DNA from: Bactrocera neohumeralis
Taxonomy: Eukaryota; Arthropoda; Insecta; Diptera; Tephritidae
Assembly (NCBI RefSeq): GCF_024586455.1
Contig: NW_026089728.1
Location: forward strand, 22,717 to 86,716
Length of the DNA: 64,000 nt
Reading direction: 5' to 3'
Each line of letters begins with the position of its first letter. Position 1 is the stretch's first letter. Both the position numbers and the translations under genes were made by a program. This document shows, in pieces, positions 10,700 to 22,330 of this stretch. The notes beneath the pieces were generated by a model. It did not search any database, was not told where the DNA came from, and was given only the letters and a program-made list of their open reading frames with translations.

Positions 10700-13470
10700 G
10701 GGGGACTTATCCTTTAGCGGGAATCCTTCACGCTGATCCACTTACATGCATATTTAAATGCGGAATGATAATTAATGGAATGGCAGTACTTTATGTGCAA
10801 CTGATTTATAATATTTACATGCAGAGGTAGAAAATTGCTGAAGGTAGATGGTAACGATATCTACATCAGAAAGAATGCAGAATGCAGATGTCATTAATAG
10901 CACAAAGGTTTGGACTGAAAGCTTTTGAGATTTAAAATAGCGAGTTGTTTTGAAATTTAATGTTAATGACTATTGTCTTTCGCAGATTAAATGTTTTAAA
11001 TTTTTTAAATTAAGAAAATATTTTTAAGTTCAACAGATTTTAGATATCTTTTAGCAACTGAAGAACTGATTCTATTTGGTACTTGTCTAAGTCCTCGTAA
11101 ATCCTACTGAAACATCATCAAATCTCTTGATTCAATTAATTTGCTGGCCATGGCTAAAAGCTCCGACGCAGTAAGCGAAATAATTCACCAGAATGAACCA
11201 AAGTATCTTATTTTACGCGAGTATAACATTGGAATGTGATCAAAAAATTATTCCGCAAGTGACGTGATGTTATGGACAGGCTTGCAATGAGAAGGTCGGT
11301 TAAAGATTGAAATTCGCTAAAATAAACAACATATAAAGAAAGAAATGCATCAAAAGTTTACACACTATTTCATATATATATCTATATAATGCCATGACAA
11401 CAAAAATATGTTTTTATAAGCTGTCAGGGACATTTACATTTTTTTGGGCTTTGTTTGTTAATAACTTTCACGGTGAATCTGTTTCACACTCGTGTATTGA
11501 TGGTCATCGCATCTATATTTAGTAAGTCGATTGCGTAAATGGCATTTGGCGCATAACGATGTGGCGGTGGGGACGGATAAAGCTCCAAATCGCGGGGTGG
11601 TAGTTAAAAAGACACTGATTCGGTGGCTGAGTAAAATATATATTAAAAATATTTTTCTAGTTTATAGCATGCTGCTGGGATTCATGTTTTTATTATTTAT
11701 GTTCTGATATAATACGAATCAAAAATCAAATTGGGAATAAAAATGCATAATTGCTAATTATTTTTTTTCGTCCATCATTTTAATAGTTTTGAAACATAAA
11801 AGTTAATTGAGGATAACCTAATGCTCAGTTCTTCTAGAGATGTGCTTTGTACGTCAGAAAATAAAATATAAATATAAAATATAGATGCGATATAGGAAGC
11901 TTTGTCAATGGTTAAGATATTATGTCTACCCGTTTCTTTAATGAAATGCAATTTTATTGTAGGAGAATGGTTACAAGTGAATTTTTCGAAAAATAATCCC
12001 ATCTCTTTGGCAAAGCTCGAACGCCATTACCATGGAATTGATCCTATTTGCGGGTGCAATTGGTGGTGAAAGGTCTTGTCTTCTAAATACTTAGATATGT
12101 AAAGGAAAAGGATATCAGAGCTAACGGTGAGGTCTTCGAACAGACTCTTCAACAAAGCCCGTAGAAGTGGCTGTAGAAGGCACTGTATAAGGCGGAACTG
12201 GCTATATACAAGAGTTTACGAAAGTCAAGAAAGCCTCGTGAAGAGCCTTCTGCGGAAATTTTGAAGGCTATCAAGAGACCTCACGGATTAGATCAGTGGT
12301 CGGCATGAGAGGATCTGTCACTGTGTTGGTGAGCACGAAAAAAAGTAGCCCAGTGAGAAACTGGAATTAATATTAAGCATCTAATCTAAATAATTAATAG
12401 TATAATAAAAAATAACAAAATGTCTTTTAAGGATATTATAAGGCATTTAGAATCATAAATATTTTTCGCAGGGCATATTTGGTTTTGCGCTATAGTCTTG
12501 CGTGATGTTAATTCATTGCTGGCTCGACAACGACTGAACGATAGAGCGTTAGCGTACGTGTGAAGTTAGTTTGCAAAATTTTGCTATGAAATGCCGACCA
12601 CTGGCTTAGATGCACTTTTGCGAAAAATCTTACTTCATTACTGGGGGAAGCTCCGGTAGGGCTGCACAGCTTTCCTTTTGCCGAATTAATTCAAACCCTT
12701 CAAGTACCCGGGCCTTGATGATTTTCATTCTATCACCACGCAAGCTCAAGGTCTGACAACACCAGTGTAGGCCACTTCATATCAAGCCATTGTAACATTA
12801 ATATCTCCAGAGCGAAGAAATGTAGGGAACACTGTGTTCGTTACAGCAGCTCAACAATAAAGCCATCAGTCATGCTGTACTCGTATACATCCCACAAATT
12901 GGTTACATTTCACCCTACACGAGCAGCTTGTAACTTACCTGAAACACACGTACACATTTATATTTAAGTATATATACGTATGAAAGTGTGTGTTGAATCG
13001 TGTTGAATGGCATTACGTTGTTAATTTCCCGTTGAATGTGATCGAATAATTTAAGAATCAGCTACCAGCAGCCGACAATCACCCCAACCAGCAAGTGAAA
13101 CAGCGGGCAATAACAACAGTAACAGCAACAATCTTATTTGCGCTTATGCAACCAACCAGCCATTTGTCCGCATTGAGGCATCATCAACTCGCTCCGGCAG
13201 AGTCAGGTCCTTGTTGTCACCACCAAGATACTGATGTGATGGGAAGCGCGCTTTTGCACGGATTATCGTTAGTCGACGTGTGCAGTATTTTATAGCATTT
13301 ATTTTGTTATTATTGTTTATCGAATATTCAGTTTCCACGTTCCCACACACATACATACACCCGGCGCCGCCGGCAAATCTGAGACGTAGTGCATTACTTA
13401 AAGCATTTGCTGTTCTAAACGTAGTACTGCTTAATACAGGAAGACAAAACACCATAGCAGGGTGCTATAT
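10700..13470. other. Mostly non-coding DNA with one trace of a decayed coding region
   Basis: The only protein-like trace is on the plus strand at about 12121-12310, a frame with stops that reads KAELAIYKSLRKSRKPREEP and then SAEILKAIKRPHGLDQW. I cannot name it. The rest has short chance frames and some simple sequence (TACGTATG runs near 12960). Confidence 0.4.
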
Positions 13471-13479
13471 CGATACATA

Positions 13480-15858
13480 GGCTGGCGGATATGCGACATA
13501 TATACCCAAAGTGACCACCTGGCTAAAATGATAAGTATCAGCAAGAGTATGCAACAGCGAAATGTTTTCCTCCAAAGGGTGCAGTCCAAGGGGTGGAGGA
13601 TTGAAACCCTAGATGAGGAACTTTTTAAGTTAATGCTGCATGAAACGGAAACGGAAGTGATGACATAGACCAGCAGGCTAAATTGTTGGTACAACACATT
13701 AGCAAAGCCTGTGATGCCGCTATGAATAAAAAGAGGACAGCCGCATAGAGAAAGCCTGCTTATTGGTTGGAATCGTGAAATCGAATCACTGAGAAGTGAT
13801 AGTCACAAAGCGAGGCGCCGAACGAAGCATAGGCAAGTTTAGATTGTGACTGACTACGAGAAGCATTCAAAATGAAACGCAACGACTTAAAAAAGGCAAT
13901 TAAAAATAGCAAAATGTCATGTTTCAAAGAATTATGTGAAAAGGTGAGTGAAAATCCAGGGGCGCAGCGTATACGATTGTAATGTCGAGGATTAATGGTG
14001 GCAAACGTCAAGCGCCTACATGCCCCTCATTACTCCAAAATGTTGCAGAAACTCTATTTCCACAACAAAACCAAGAAGAAGGAAATTTTTACCTCGAAGT
14101 AGTCGTAGATGCGCCAGAAATCACGGAGCTGGAAGTTGTTCGAGCTGCTGAGCGCTTTGAAAATAGCAAAGCACCAGGATTAGATGGTATCCCGAATAGG
14201 GCTTTTAAAATTGCGATCAACTATAATTCAAAGCCATTTTAGGATTTGTACACATGTTGCCTTCGTGAAGGAGTGTTTCCAAAAATTTGGAAAGTACAAC
14301 GGCTGGTACTCCTACAGAAGCCAATCAAGCTAGCAGGAGAACCTAGCTCCTTTCGACCGCTCTGCATGATCTATACGATGGGAAAAATCCTGGAGCGGAT
14401 AATCTGTACCCGTCTAGAAAATCATTTAGAAGGAGCTGCTGGTCTCTCTGATACCCAATATAGCTTTCGTAGAAAGCATTCAACTCTGGATGCGATCAAG
14501 AAACTTACAGGTATAGCAGAAAAGGCTATTGAAGGAGACAGGTGGATGTATTGGGAAAATAATATTATGTGATCATCACTTTGGATGTGAAAAACGCGCT
14601 TAACTCGGCCCATTGACCCCATATAATGCTTAGTGCTCGAAAACACTGCGCTATTTACTATACGTCATTTGGCCGATAGGATCCTGCTCTACGACACTGA
14701 CGAAGGACCAAAAAAGTATAGGGTAACGGGTGGTGTGCCACAAGGATCTGTGCTAGGCCCACTCCTTTGGAATACACTATATGATTGAATATTGCGCCTC
14801 CCTCTACCGAAAGAAGTGCAAATAATTGGATACGCAGATGATTTTGCGTTGACAAGAGTAGGTAAAGAGCTCCATCAAATACAAAGTATATGTAGTGATA
14901 CTGTACTAAAGATAAAGCAGTGACTAATGAGTACAAAACTCGAACTTGCCGGCCACAAAACGGAAGCACTGCTAATAACTAGCAGAAAAACTGGAAATCA
15001 TTTCACTTAACATAGACGGGAACAACATTACAACACAATCCGCTGTGAAATATAGTACATTGATGTTACGATTGATGCGAGACTCAACTACAAAATGCAT
15101 GTTGAAAAAGCGTGCGAAAAAGCGTGCGAAAAAGCGGTGCATATAAACATGGCCTTATCAAAAATAATGGCGAGATCCGAAACAGAGCAGGAGAGCTCTT
15201 CTCGCCATGGTCAGCCAGTCAATTGTAATGTATGTGGCGCCTGTATGGAACCAGCATTGATACATAAGACATATGCTAAAGTGGCACCATCGGTGTTCCG
15301 GTTGAGCGCTATCAGAATAGCGAGTGCAATTCGTACGGTTTCTAATGAAGCTGTTGGGGTTCTAGCAGGAATTATGCCTCCAGACATAATGGTTCTTGAA
15401 CTGAAGCGAATATATGATAAAAGTAGAAAAAAAGAGAGAAAAGACAAGTCAGCTCAAACGAAAGGCAAACACGCTGGGATACATCAAGCAAGGGGAGATG
15501 GACATACCGCTTAATCGGTAACATACAAGCATGGATGGAACGAAAACACGGCGAGATAGATCATTACATGATGCAGTTCCTAACAGGACATGGTTGCTTC
15601 AAGGAGTACCTGAAAAATTACGGCCACGAGGAGGGAGTAGCTTGCTCTTTTTGTGGAAGCAATAACGAGAACGCAGAACACATATTTTTCCACTGTCGGA
15701 AATATTCAAATGAGCGACTATCTTTGGAAAAGGAAGTATCCGACCGAATAACACCAGAGAATATAGTGACCTATATGTTGCACTCGAGGAATGTGTGGAA
15801 TTTAATGGAGAAGATGGCAACCTTGGTACTCCATGACCTGAGAAGAGCAGAACAGTAA
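13480..15858 (+). pseudogene. R1-clade non-LTR retrotransposon, 5'-truncated and broken
   Basis: Several frames on the plus strand together give the second half of an R1-type ORF2. At 13520-13980 is the linker before the polymerase (ISKACDAAMNKKR). At 13982-14242 follow MSRINGGKRQAPTCPSLLQ and ENSKAPGLDGIPNRA. At 14246-14572 come the fingers and palm (SSFRPLCMIYTMGKILERI, QYSFRRKHSTLDAIKKL). At about 14720-14850 are the catalytic surroundings (GGVPQGSVLGPLLWNTLYD, then YADD at 14831-14842). At 15535-15858 is the C-terminal domain with a CCHC-type finger (CSFCGSNNENAEHIFFHC). Stops and frameshifts occur throughout, including a stop after LLWNTLYD and internal loss near 15180. ORF1 and the endonuclease are absent. 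R1 elements normally sit in 28S rDNA; this clade also has dispersed relatives, and no rDNA is seen here. Confidence 0.85.
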
Positions 15859-16045
15859 AGATAGAATGAATCTGGAGCAGCGAAGAGCGCTTTGATGACA
15901 TGAGCCCACACGCTAAGCTTGCCCTGCGATGAAATGCCTAGCGGCGGTACAACAGGGCCTCAGTAGAGCTACAGAAGACGGAGTTAGGCTTTAGTTAGGC
16001 GTACTGTTTCGCAAGTCCAGAACAGTACGTAATACTGACTGGGCG
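15859..16045 (+). mobile_element. 3' UTR of the R1-clade LINE
   Basis: The sequence after the last stop keeps the richer base composition of the element (ATGCCTAGCGGCGGTAC) and ends around 16045, where AT-rich DNA resumes. The exact 3' end and any target duplication could not be fixed. Confidence 0.45.
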
Positions 16046-17168
16046 AGTTCCCGAGTGAGGTGCACCTATGGCGGGCAGTACGAATCGTGCATATTGCTAC
16101 AGCAATGTGGCAGTATCTATGTAAGATTTCCCTTTCGGCACACAAAACAAACCCGCTCTTTTGCATAATTATATTGACTCTGACACACAGATGTGAAGCA
16201 AACGCGATAGTGCTCGCGTTCATGCAATTGCTGTCGGTTTCACACGGGGCTTGCTGTCGGAGCGCGCTTGCAACACTGCTCGCTGATTTTTATCAATGAT
16301 GTAACTTTAGTTAGTTTAGTTTAATATACAATTATATGTTTAAATACACACACATACATTATACTCATTTACTTGCATATATGAATGAGGATGTGTGAGT
16401 GTGTGCAGCCGCTCATTGTGGTCGTAATACAATATTTTTATTATTTTCACTTCTTGCAACCACGAACCACCAAATGACCGCCGCTCTATGTGAAGCAATA
16501 ATATTTTTCTGATTTTTTGTAAATTTATTTTATTTTTTTGCTTGTTCACAATTTAGCATACCTACATCTATTTTAAAACCATACAAAATAGACCAATATT
16601 TTGTAATATTTATTAATTTTTCTTCATAACGCATTCCATTAACTAATAACACAACTTTTATACCTTAGGATATTGTAATATAGGCATTTGAGGCTAGCGA
16701 GCTTGTGGTCAAATAAGGTCGAGATTAGGAGACGGAGTTAGGACTTGAGCTTTCAGATGCCTAAAGGACTATCTGATCAAGGCTCAGCATACAAATATTA
16801 AACCCACACAAGAACGAAGGGCTGGAAATTGGAGTAATAAACTTACAGTTTTTTTGCTTCATACCATTATGTGCGAAGTACAGTCGAACATCGTATCAAG
16901 AGAGCGACTAAATTTCGGAGAAGTGTGGTCAGTCAAAACACAAAATTAAGTATATTAAGCATTTCTTCGGTTATCACACCGCCTTTAAGGAAGTGTTAAG
17001 AGTTCAGACCCCGTATGATAATTTTTGAAACTTTAAGTGTCCCAGTTGATCCTTTAAATGAATAAACCTCCGCTTTGTCTTTTGAGGGTAATTTAAAAAA
17101 GCATTCACTGGTATTTCAATAGTTAATCTCAACCAACCATGGCTTCCGATTAACTAAGGAATCAGCTT
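16046..17168. other. Non-coding DNA
   Basis: No gene or known element recognised; short chance frames only. Confidence 0.5.
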
Positions 17169-17366
17169 AGGCTTCAGAAAATAGTTGACAAAGCACTAGT
17201 CAGTGTTTTAGTTTTGCCAGATAAAGCTATTTCATCCTTAACGTTTTTTTTCAACGTTTCCCTAGGTTGATTGTTTAATACTCGTAGCAGGCTTCAGAAA
17301 ATAGTTGACAGTGCACTAGTCAGTGTTTTAGTTCTGCGAAGTAAAGCTATTTCATCCTTAACGTTC
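17169..17366. repeat. Two-copy direct repeat, 120-base period
   Basis: A 78-base segment at 17169-17246, beginning AGGCTTCAGAAAATAGTTG, recurs at 17289-17366 with about seven differences. The spacer of about 42 bases carries CAACGTTTCCCTAGG. No coding content is seen. Confidence 0.75.
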
Positions 17367-18199
17367 TGTTTCAAGGAGACCAAGGCTCTACTATTTCCAA
17401 AACGGTCTACGTGAAAAAGACGGCCACTAAGTTGTGTCAGACCAAGGGTTTGTTTCAATAGTAGTAAAATATGATATATGGTTATGGGATATGGTTTCCA
17501 TCGATTTATTGACAATAGATTGGTCGAGAATTTGGTTTCAAACAACATCAAAAATTGGGAAATCAGAAAGTCCAAAAAATACACACCAGCGTTGTAATAT
17601 GGCAGTATTAGAGCAAAAACCAGTAGTAGTTAAAATTATGCAAAATAATTGACATTCCATATATACTGTGGACAAGGTTACGCATTTTTACTTAAACAAA
17701 TTTTGAACAAAAATTAAATTTTATATTTTTCTTTCCAAATCCAACGCATTTTGAATAGATCAACAAGTTATTTAGGATAAAAATTAAACATTTTATTTTT
17801 TGTATTTTAATGTGTAAGATTATCGATAAGTGCTCGAAAATATTGACGATGTAAGCTCTGGTTTAAAATAGTAACCAAATGCCAAATAATCTTAAATCTA
17901 AAAAAATTTCTTTTTTAAATCTTAATTATATGCTTGGTATAAAATTTCTTTTCTTTGTTTTATATCCGATATTTCGGAGTATTATTCTGTATTTGCAACT
18001 AAACTTTTTTTAGTTTTCAGTAATATTTCTTTATTTTTTTAACCCGTATTAGGGAATTCAATCATTTTTTCAACGTGTTTTGATAGTAATGTAATAAAAA
18101 ATTTATTTACCATTAGAAAACTGTTTTACGGAACTTTTGATTAACTATTTTGCCGTTGTAGAAATGAATATATAACATTTTTTATTTCCTTTTACATAC
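17367..18199. other. Non-coding DNA, probably intron 3' of the CUB exon
   Basis: AT-rich sequence without recognisable protein. If the exon at 18200-18331 is internal, this is part of the following intron on the minus strand. Confidence 0.45.
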
Positions 18200-18331
18200 A
18201 TATTTCTGATCGGTAAACACTTTGACATAGTTGGTCTCACTGATGAAAGTTTGCGTCTGCTCGGCCTCGCCACAAAACATGCCGGGCTCACGGCGATTGG
18301 AGACATCCGTCTTCGCATTGCCATCCGTAAT
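18200..18331 (-). CDS. Host exon: second half of a CUB domain
   Basis: Reading the minus strand, a polypyrimidine stretch and CAG (TTCTCTTCGCAACAG) precede an open exon of 44 codons. It starts ITDGNAKTDVSN, continues REPGMFCGEAEQ and ends FISETNYVKV. The pattern (I/V)xDG, then FCG, then a hydrophobic YVKV strand is the second half of a CUB fold. It joins in phase 0 to the exon at 29076-29308, whose last codons read CEDRYIQ, so the junction gives the classic C-x4-IQITDG of a CUB domain. The 3' end is less certain: GTATGT at 18199-18194 gives the stated end, while GTGTTT about 20 bases earlier is an alternative. The protein is likely extracellular or membrane-attached. I do not name the gene. 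Confidence 0.75.
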
Positions 18332-19403
18332 CTGTTGCGAAGAGAAATACACAAATATTCAAGTACACGCATGGAAGTAAATATGGAATTAAAAACAAAA
18401 AACACTATATTAAAAGGTGAAGTCAACCCTGCCCTGCAATAATCTGCTTTTTTTAAATAACAGCCGCAAGAAACGTAATAGTTTTAAGGACATGCATAAA
18501 TTTCGAAAGTGCTTATCTTCCTTACTTCGGCACATGTGATTTTCAGCAATTTCATTTAATTCCACTTTTTATTGCACTGCCTTTGCTATTGAGTGCATGT
18601 TGTGAAAGGCCTATTAGTATTGCTTTTACTGGCTGCTGTTGTTGTAGCTATTTTAGTTGTGCATACTTGAAGGCGCTCTAGATTGAGCTTATGGTATAGA
18701 CCAAATAGTAGACTTGCATACGCAACTATATTTAGGTATTTTTTCTGTTTTTGGGCCAGCAGTCTCATATATCATAATTTAAGTAGACGGTGCCTAATAA
18801 AGAGAAATAAAAGAAAAACCCAAAAAAAAATTATATTCCACTACCCACTACCAAATACTCAACTCAAAGTACCACATAGTGACAAAGTAAAGCCACAAAA
18901 ATAGAAAAACACTTTGTCTACCAACAGGCGTCTATGGAAGAATGGAAGTGCATCACCCATATGCGCTTCAAGTGCTTTTAACTGCTGGTCGCTCCCACAG
19001 AGCTGAGTACTCATAAATTACAGAACGCTCTTGCTGGTTTTGCTGTTGCTGCATTTTTTCCAACCGAACGTAGCGTCCAATGCGTTAGCTCACTTCCATA
19101 AATCAGATTTTCCGAGTGGTGTGTTCAAAAAGTGGCGCATGCATATGAACCATTTGAACTACTGCCTGCTTTCAGACAGCGCGAATACAAAAAATATTGC
19201 AGCAAAAAACACTGGTTGTTGCTGTTGTTATTATATTTGCAAAAAAATATATTTCGAAAAAACCTACAAACAATTTGTTTACTTGCGCAAAAATATTTGC
19301 TAACGGCACTTTTAATATTTGCTCGACTCGCAAAAGTATGCCATAAATTGCGTTGAGTGCTTGCTACTACTACTGCTTTTACGCTCCCACTACTCTTTAT
19401 ACT
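18332..19403 (-). other. Intron sequence between the CUB exons (3' part)
   Basis: This is original intron DNA between the acceptor of the second CUB exon and the target duplication of the BEL insertion. It is AT-rich, with simple CTG/TTG triplet stretches near 18630 and 19040. No gene is seen. Confidence 0.55.
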
Positions 19404-19546
19404 ACATATGTCGGGGTATGTCGACGTATGGGGCCGATTGCGAATAATTAAAAGATAATTAATTTCAGTGTAAAACTCTGGTTTAATATTCAATTTGGAT
19501 ATATACAAATATAATTTTGTGTATATATAAATATATGGGTGTATGT

Positions 19547-20709
19547 CAGGGGCGTCGCGAGGGGGGGGGGGGGGGGGGGGATGTGTTGGGTGTGACACCC
19601 CCCATCTATGAACGAGTCGGTATTTTCGCATTGACGCATTATTGCTGATTGAAAGCACATCAGCGTCATTCCAACAAATGAATGACGATTCACAAATTAA
19701 CGCATTGCTAACGAGTTCAGTTGCATTTGCTGAAAAGTGTCAGATCAACCCTGAAAATGACTTTTCGAAACACCACAGAACACGCCGTGCTCCGAAGAAA
19801 AATGACGATAATCCAGCAACTGCTTGTAATTTTGATTTCCAGACATTTTATAGAAAAGAATTCAAAATTGTCCTCGAAAATTTCACAAATTGTATTCAAG
19901 ATAATTTGCAAGAAACTATGTCAACCTTCCAACCCATTCAAGAGATGTTCAGGATTCCAGCTAACAGAAGTAATATTACAATAGAATCTACACAATTTGT
20001 TGTGCAATTGGAACCTAAGTTCTTCAGTGAAGATCTAGATTGTATTTTTACTGAAACACAAATTCTTTTTGATTCATGTAAAGAGTGTAAATCTTTCGAT
20101 GACATTTCTATAGTAGCGTACAAATTGAGAAAGGTCATTCCTTCTGCGTACAAAATTGTTCATTACATAATGACTGCTCCTGTCACGTCAGTTTCATGTG
20201 AACGTTCTTTTAGTAAATTGAAATTTGTTTTCAACGATTTGCGTACAACAATGGGGAATGAACGTTTGAATTCTTAGATGCTGCTTTCTTCTTCAAAGGA
20301 TAAAGTAGACGAAATCGATCTGCGCGAAGTTGTTGGAAAATGGTCAATGTTGAAACATCGCAGAGTGAAAATATAACTCAGAAATTTATATTTTTTGCAA
20401 TTCAATTTCTTAAGAAAATCTTGTTTTTTCCCTCGTAACACGTCGCTGAACAATATATGTATGTATTTTATATTAAGAGAAGCATATTAAATGATGATTT
20501 TACTAATATGTACAATACTTATTTGAGAATAAAATAATGAATTATGCTATTATGTTGTCAAACTTCTCCGTAATACCTTATCAGAAATGAAGATATCCTT
20601 ATTTTATATATATTTATAAACATATACATTAAATCGGCAAATTCTTGAAATGAGTCGGCATTTCAAAGGGACTCACCCCCCCATGATATGGATCCTCGCG
20701 ACGAACCTG
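19547..20709 (+). mobile_element. hAT-type DNA transposon, internally deleted, 1163 bp
   Basis: The insert is flanked by an exact 8-bp duplication GTGTATGT (19539-19546 and 20710-20717), and the other LTR has the single uninterrupted site. Its ends are imperfect inverted repeats, CAGGGGCGTCGCGAGG on the left and the complement of CAGGTTCGTCGCGAGG on the right. An 8-bp duplication and CAG ends are hallmarks of hAT elements. A G tract directly follows the left terminal repeat, and a C tract lies near the right end. Confidence 0.95.
19642..20376 (+). pseudogene. hAT transposase, C-terminal part (ZMYM1-like type)
   Basis: An open frame without its own ATG reads from about 19642 to a TAG at 20275-20277 and continues in the same frame to TAA at 20374-20376. 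It carries the C-terminal dimerisation region of hAT transposases (APVTSVSCERSFSKLKFV, then NDLRTTMGNERL) and, after the internal stop, MLLSSSKDKVDEIDL. The stop replaces an expected leucine codon. The N-terminal zinc finger and most of the catalytic core are missing, so this is a deletion derivative that needs transposase from elsewhere. Confidence 0.85.
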
Positions 20710-21275
20710 GTGTATGTGTTTTACCAATACGGGTTAATTGGTTTACTTTGTAGAGATATAATATATGTATATGTAATTCTATGTTAGTTTATTTAATGCT
20801 TACAACCTGTTGTGGATTATGATTTCTGTGTTGTTGTTGTTGATCAAGGGGTTGTTGTTGACGAAAAGGTACCAAATGTTTTCCTTTATGCATATATGGC
20901 CGGATGACACACTATCACTTTCCGTGTTCACTATATTGTAATAAACGTAAATTTGTTGTCCGTGTTCGCTTGTATCGCATTATGTAATTATAGAATTCGC
21001 TTGATTTTGTTCACTTCTATGTGACTTATAGTTCACTTGTTGTAGTTGAGAATAAATGTTTTATTTTTTGGCGCACCTTCGCTTTCGATATTCACTCCTG
21101 TGTTGGCGGGATAATAATGCCTTTTTGGTAAAAAGCGCGGGAAAATGTTTTCTTCGTTTCTCCTTTTTCGCCTGTTGCGTGAAGTTGGGGCGGTTGATAC
21201 TCCTCTACATTACGCCTCTATTACTCTTTGTAATTTGTGGGAGTAATGCAGAGGAGTATTTGTTTGGATTAAACA

Positions 21276-21292
21276 TCCCGGCCACCTTGCAG
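21276..21292 (-). promoter_or_regulatory. Polypurine-tract-like sequence of the BEL element
   Basis: On the minus strand the bases directly before the 3' LTR read GCAAGGTGGCCGGGA, then TGTTTAATCC of the LTR. It is G-rich but interrupted, so the call rests on position. Confidence 0.4.
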
Positions 21293-21379
21293 AATCTGCG
21301 AAATAATTTAAGTATTAATAGGATAATTGATTGAAGGTTTTGAAATGAAATGTAGTAATTATCAGAAGTATACTTAGGG

Positions 21380-22305
21380 TTAGATGGTGCCAGTAAGGGT
21401 CCAGCCAAATGCTGTGTTCTGCGCCACCACTGTACCATTATCGGGTTTGAAGAGTCCACTTCTGATAATTTGAGGGTACATATCCGCTCCAATCTCCAAC
21501 GTTAGCCCTTTGTTGCTGTGGAATTGAGGGTCAGCGAGAACCAAGTGTTCGAAGCGCATTTGCACATCGTCACTTAAGTTTCGCCCATATGGTTTTTTGG
21601 GTAACTTGTGTGTTAGAACATTCCAAACAAAACTTTGTATCATTATTTGAGCTAATTTTGATGCTACAAATACGATAAGTGTTGAGGTATGTAATTGGCA
21701 GTTTTAATTTTTTAACGAGTTCGGCCGCTATATTTGTAATTTTGAGGGTAGGGTTCAAAATGGCTCGAACTTTATACCATTCGCCATCGCATCTTACACG
21801 GATCTTCAGTGTGGGTAATAGGGTCTGCTTAGCCAGTAAGGATGGTAGTCGGGTCTCTATCGCAAGTGGATGATTCTCAACAGTCACGACACACATGACA
21901 AATGGAACATCGATTTTTGCTTGTGCATCCTTCCGTCTTATGCGACCTGGCTAAGCAATTAACGCAGTAGTGGTGTTTTATTACTACTTCGTATTTCTTA
22001 GTTATGTTGTATTCCGAGTATGTAGCGCAAGTCAATAGACGGTGGTCTTTTTTACATATTCCGCAGGCGACATGACGATGTGACGTGGGTTTTCTGTGAT
22101 GTGAGATCGTTTTTCGCGTTGTGCGATCATCACATTCCTTTTCCTCACGAATAGTGGGAAGGCTCGACTTGAAACGCCGCATGCGTCGTGACATCGTTTC
22201 GTCTTCCGAAATTGGCGTAATGCTACGGGTTGCGCTACGGAACCGGATGGTAATGGTCGAACTCATACGACGAGGTTTGGGTGAGTTGGTGATTGTTGGG
22301 GCCAT
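21380..22305 (-). pseudogene. BEL third ORF in env position: zinc knuckles plus retropepsin-like domain
   Basis: The ATG at 22305 lies 4 bases after the stop of the integrase frame. The first part (to 21877) is arginine-rich and then holds CGICKKDHRLLTC, CVNCLARSHKTEGC and CSICHVC, the zinc knuckle layout of BEL gag. After a frame change the region at 21570-21896 reads VRAILNPTLKITNIAAELV, aligned with the protease segment ARALIDSGSEATFISRRL of the same element, but with NPT where the catalytic DSG belongs. At 21380-21560 follows LTLEIGADMYPQIIRSG, then FGWTLTGTI, equivalent to FLIGSDIYPSILLNG and FGWILSGPI of the true protease. So this is a second, diverged gag-knuckle plus protease-like unit placed after pol. 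It is broken by frameshifts in this copy. Its function is unknown; a structural role is an inference. Confidence 0.75.
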
Positions 22306-22307
22306 TT

Positions 22308-22330
22308 CACTAAAAAAAGAAGAGAAAACG
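22308..22330 (-). promoter_or_regulatory. Candidate 3' splice site before the third BEL ORF
   Basis: On the minus strand the sequence TTTTCTCTTCTTTTTTTAG is followed by TGAA and the ATG of the third ORF. This is a textbook polypyrimidine tract with AG. It would let the ORF be made from a spliced subgenomic RNA, like env in retroviruses. It overlaps the last codons of the integrase frame (FLFFF stop). Confidence 0.55.

Larger units (their letters stand above)
19409..21275 (-). repeat. 3' LTR of the BEL element, split by a hAT insertion
   Basis: This copy matches the LTR at 28311-29019 on both sides of the insertion at 19547-20709. Without the insert and its 8-base duplication it is 696 bases long, 13 shorter than the partner (9-base and 4-base gaps account for this). 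Confidence 0.95.

Noticed and set aside
13095..13480. Short overlapping frames before the R1-type LINE
   Set aside because: No domain and no consistent reading; they lie in ordinary or 5'-flanking DNA.
19561..19580. G tract as evidence of a special structure
   Set aside because: It could form a G-rich structure, but its length may be a sequencing artefact; kept only as part of the hAT end.
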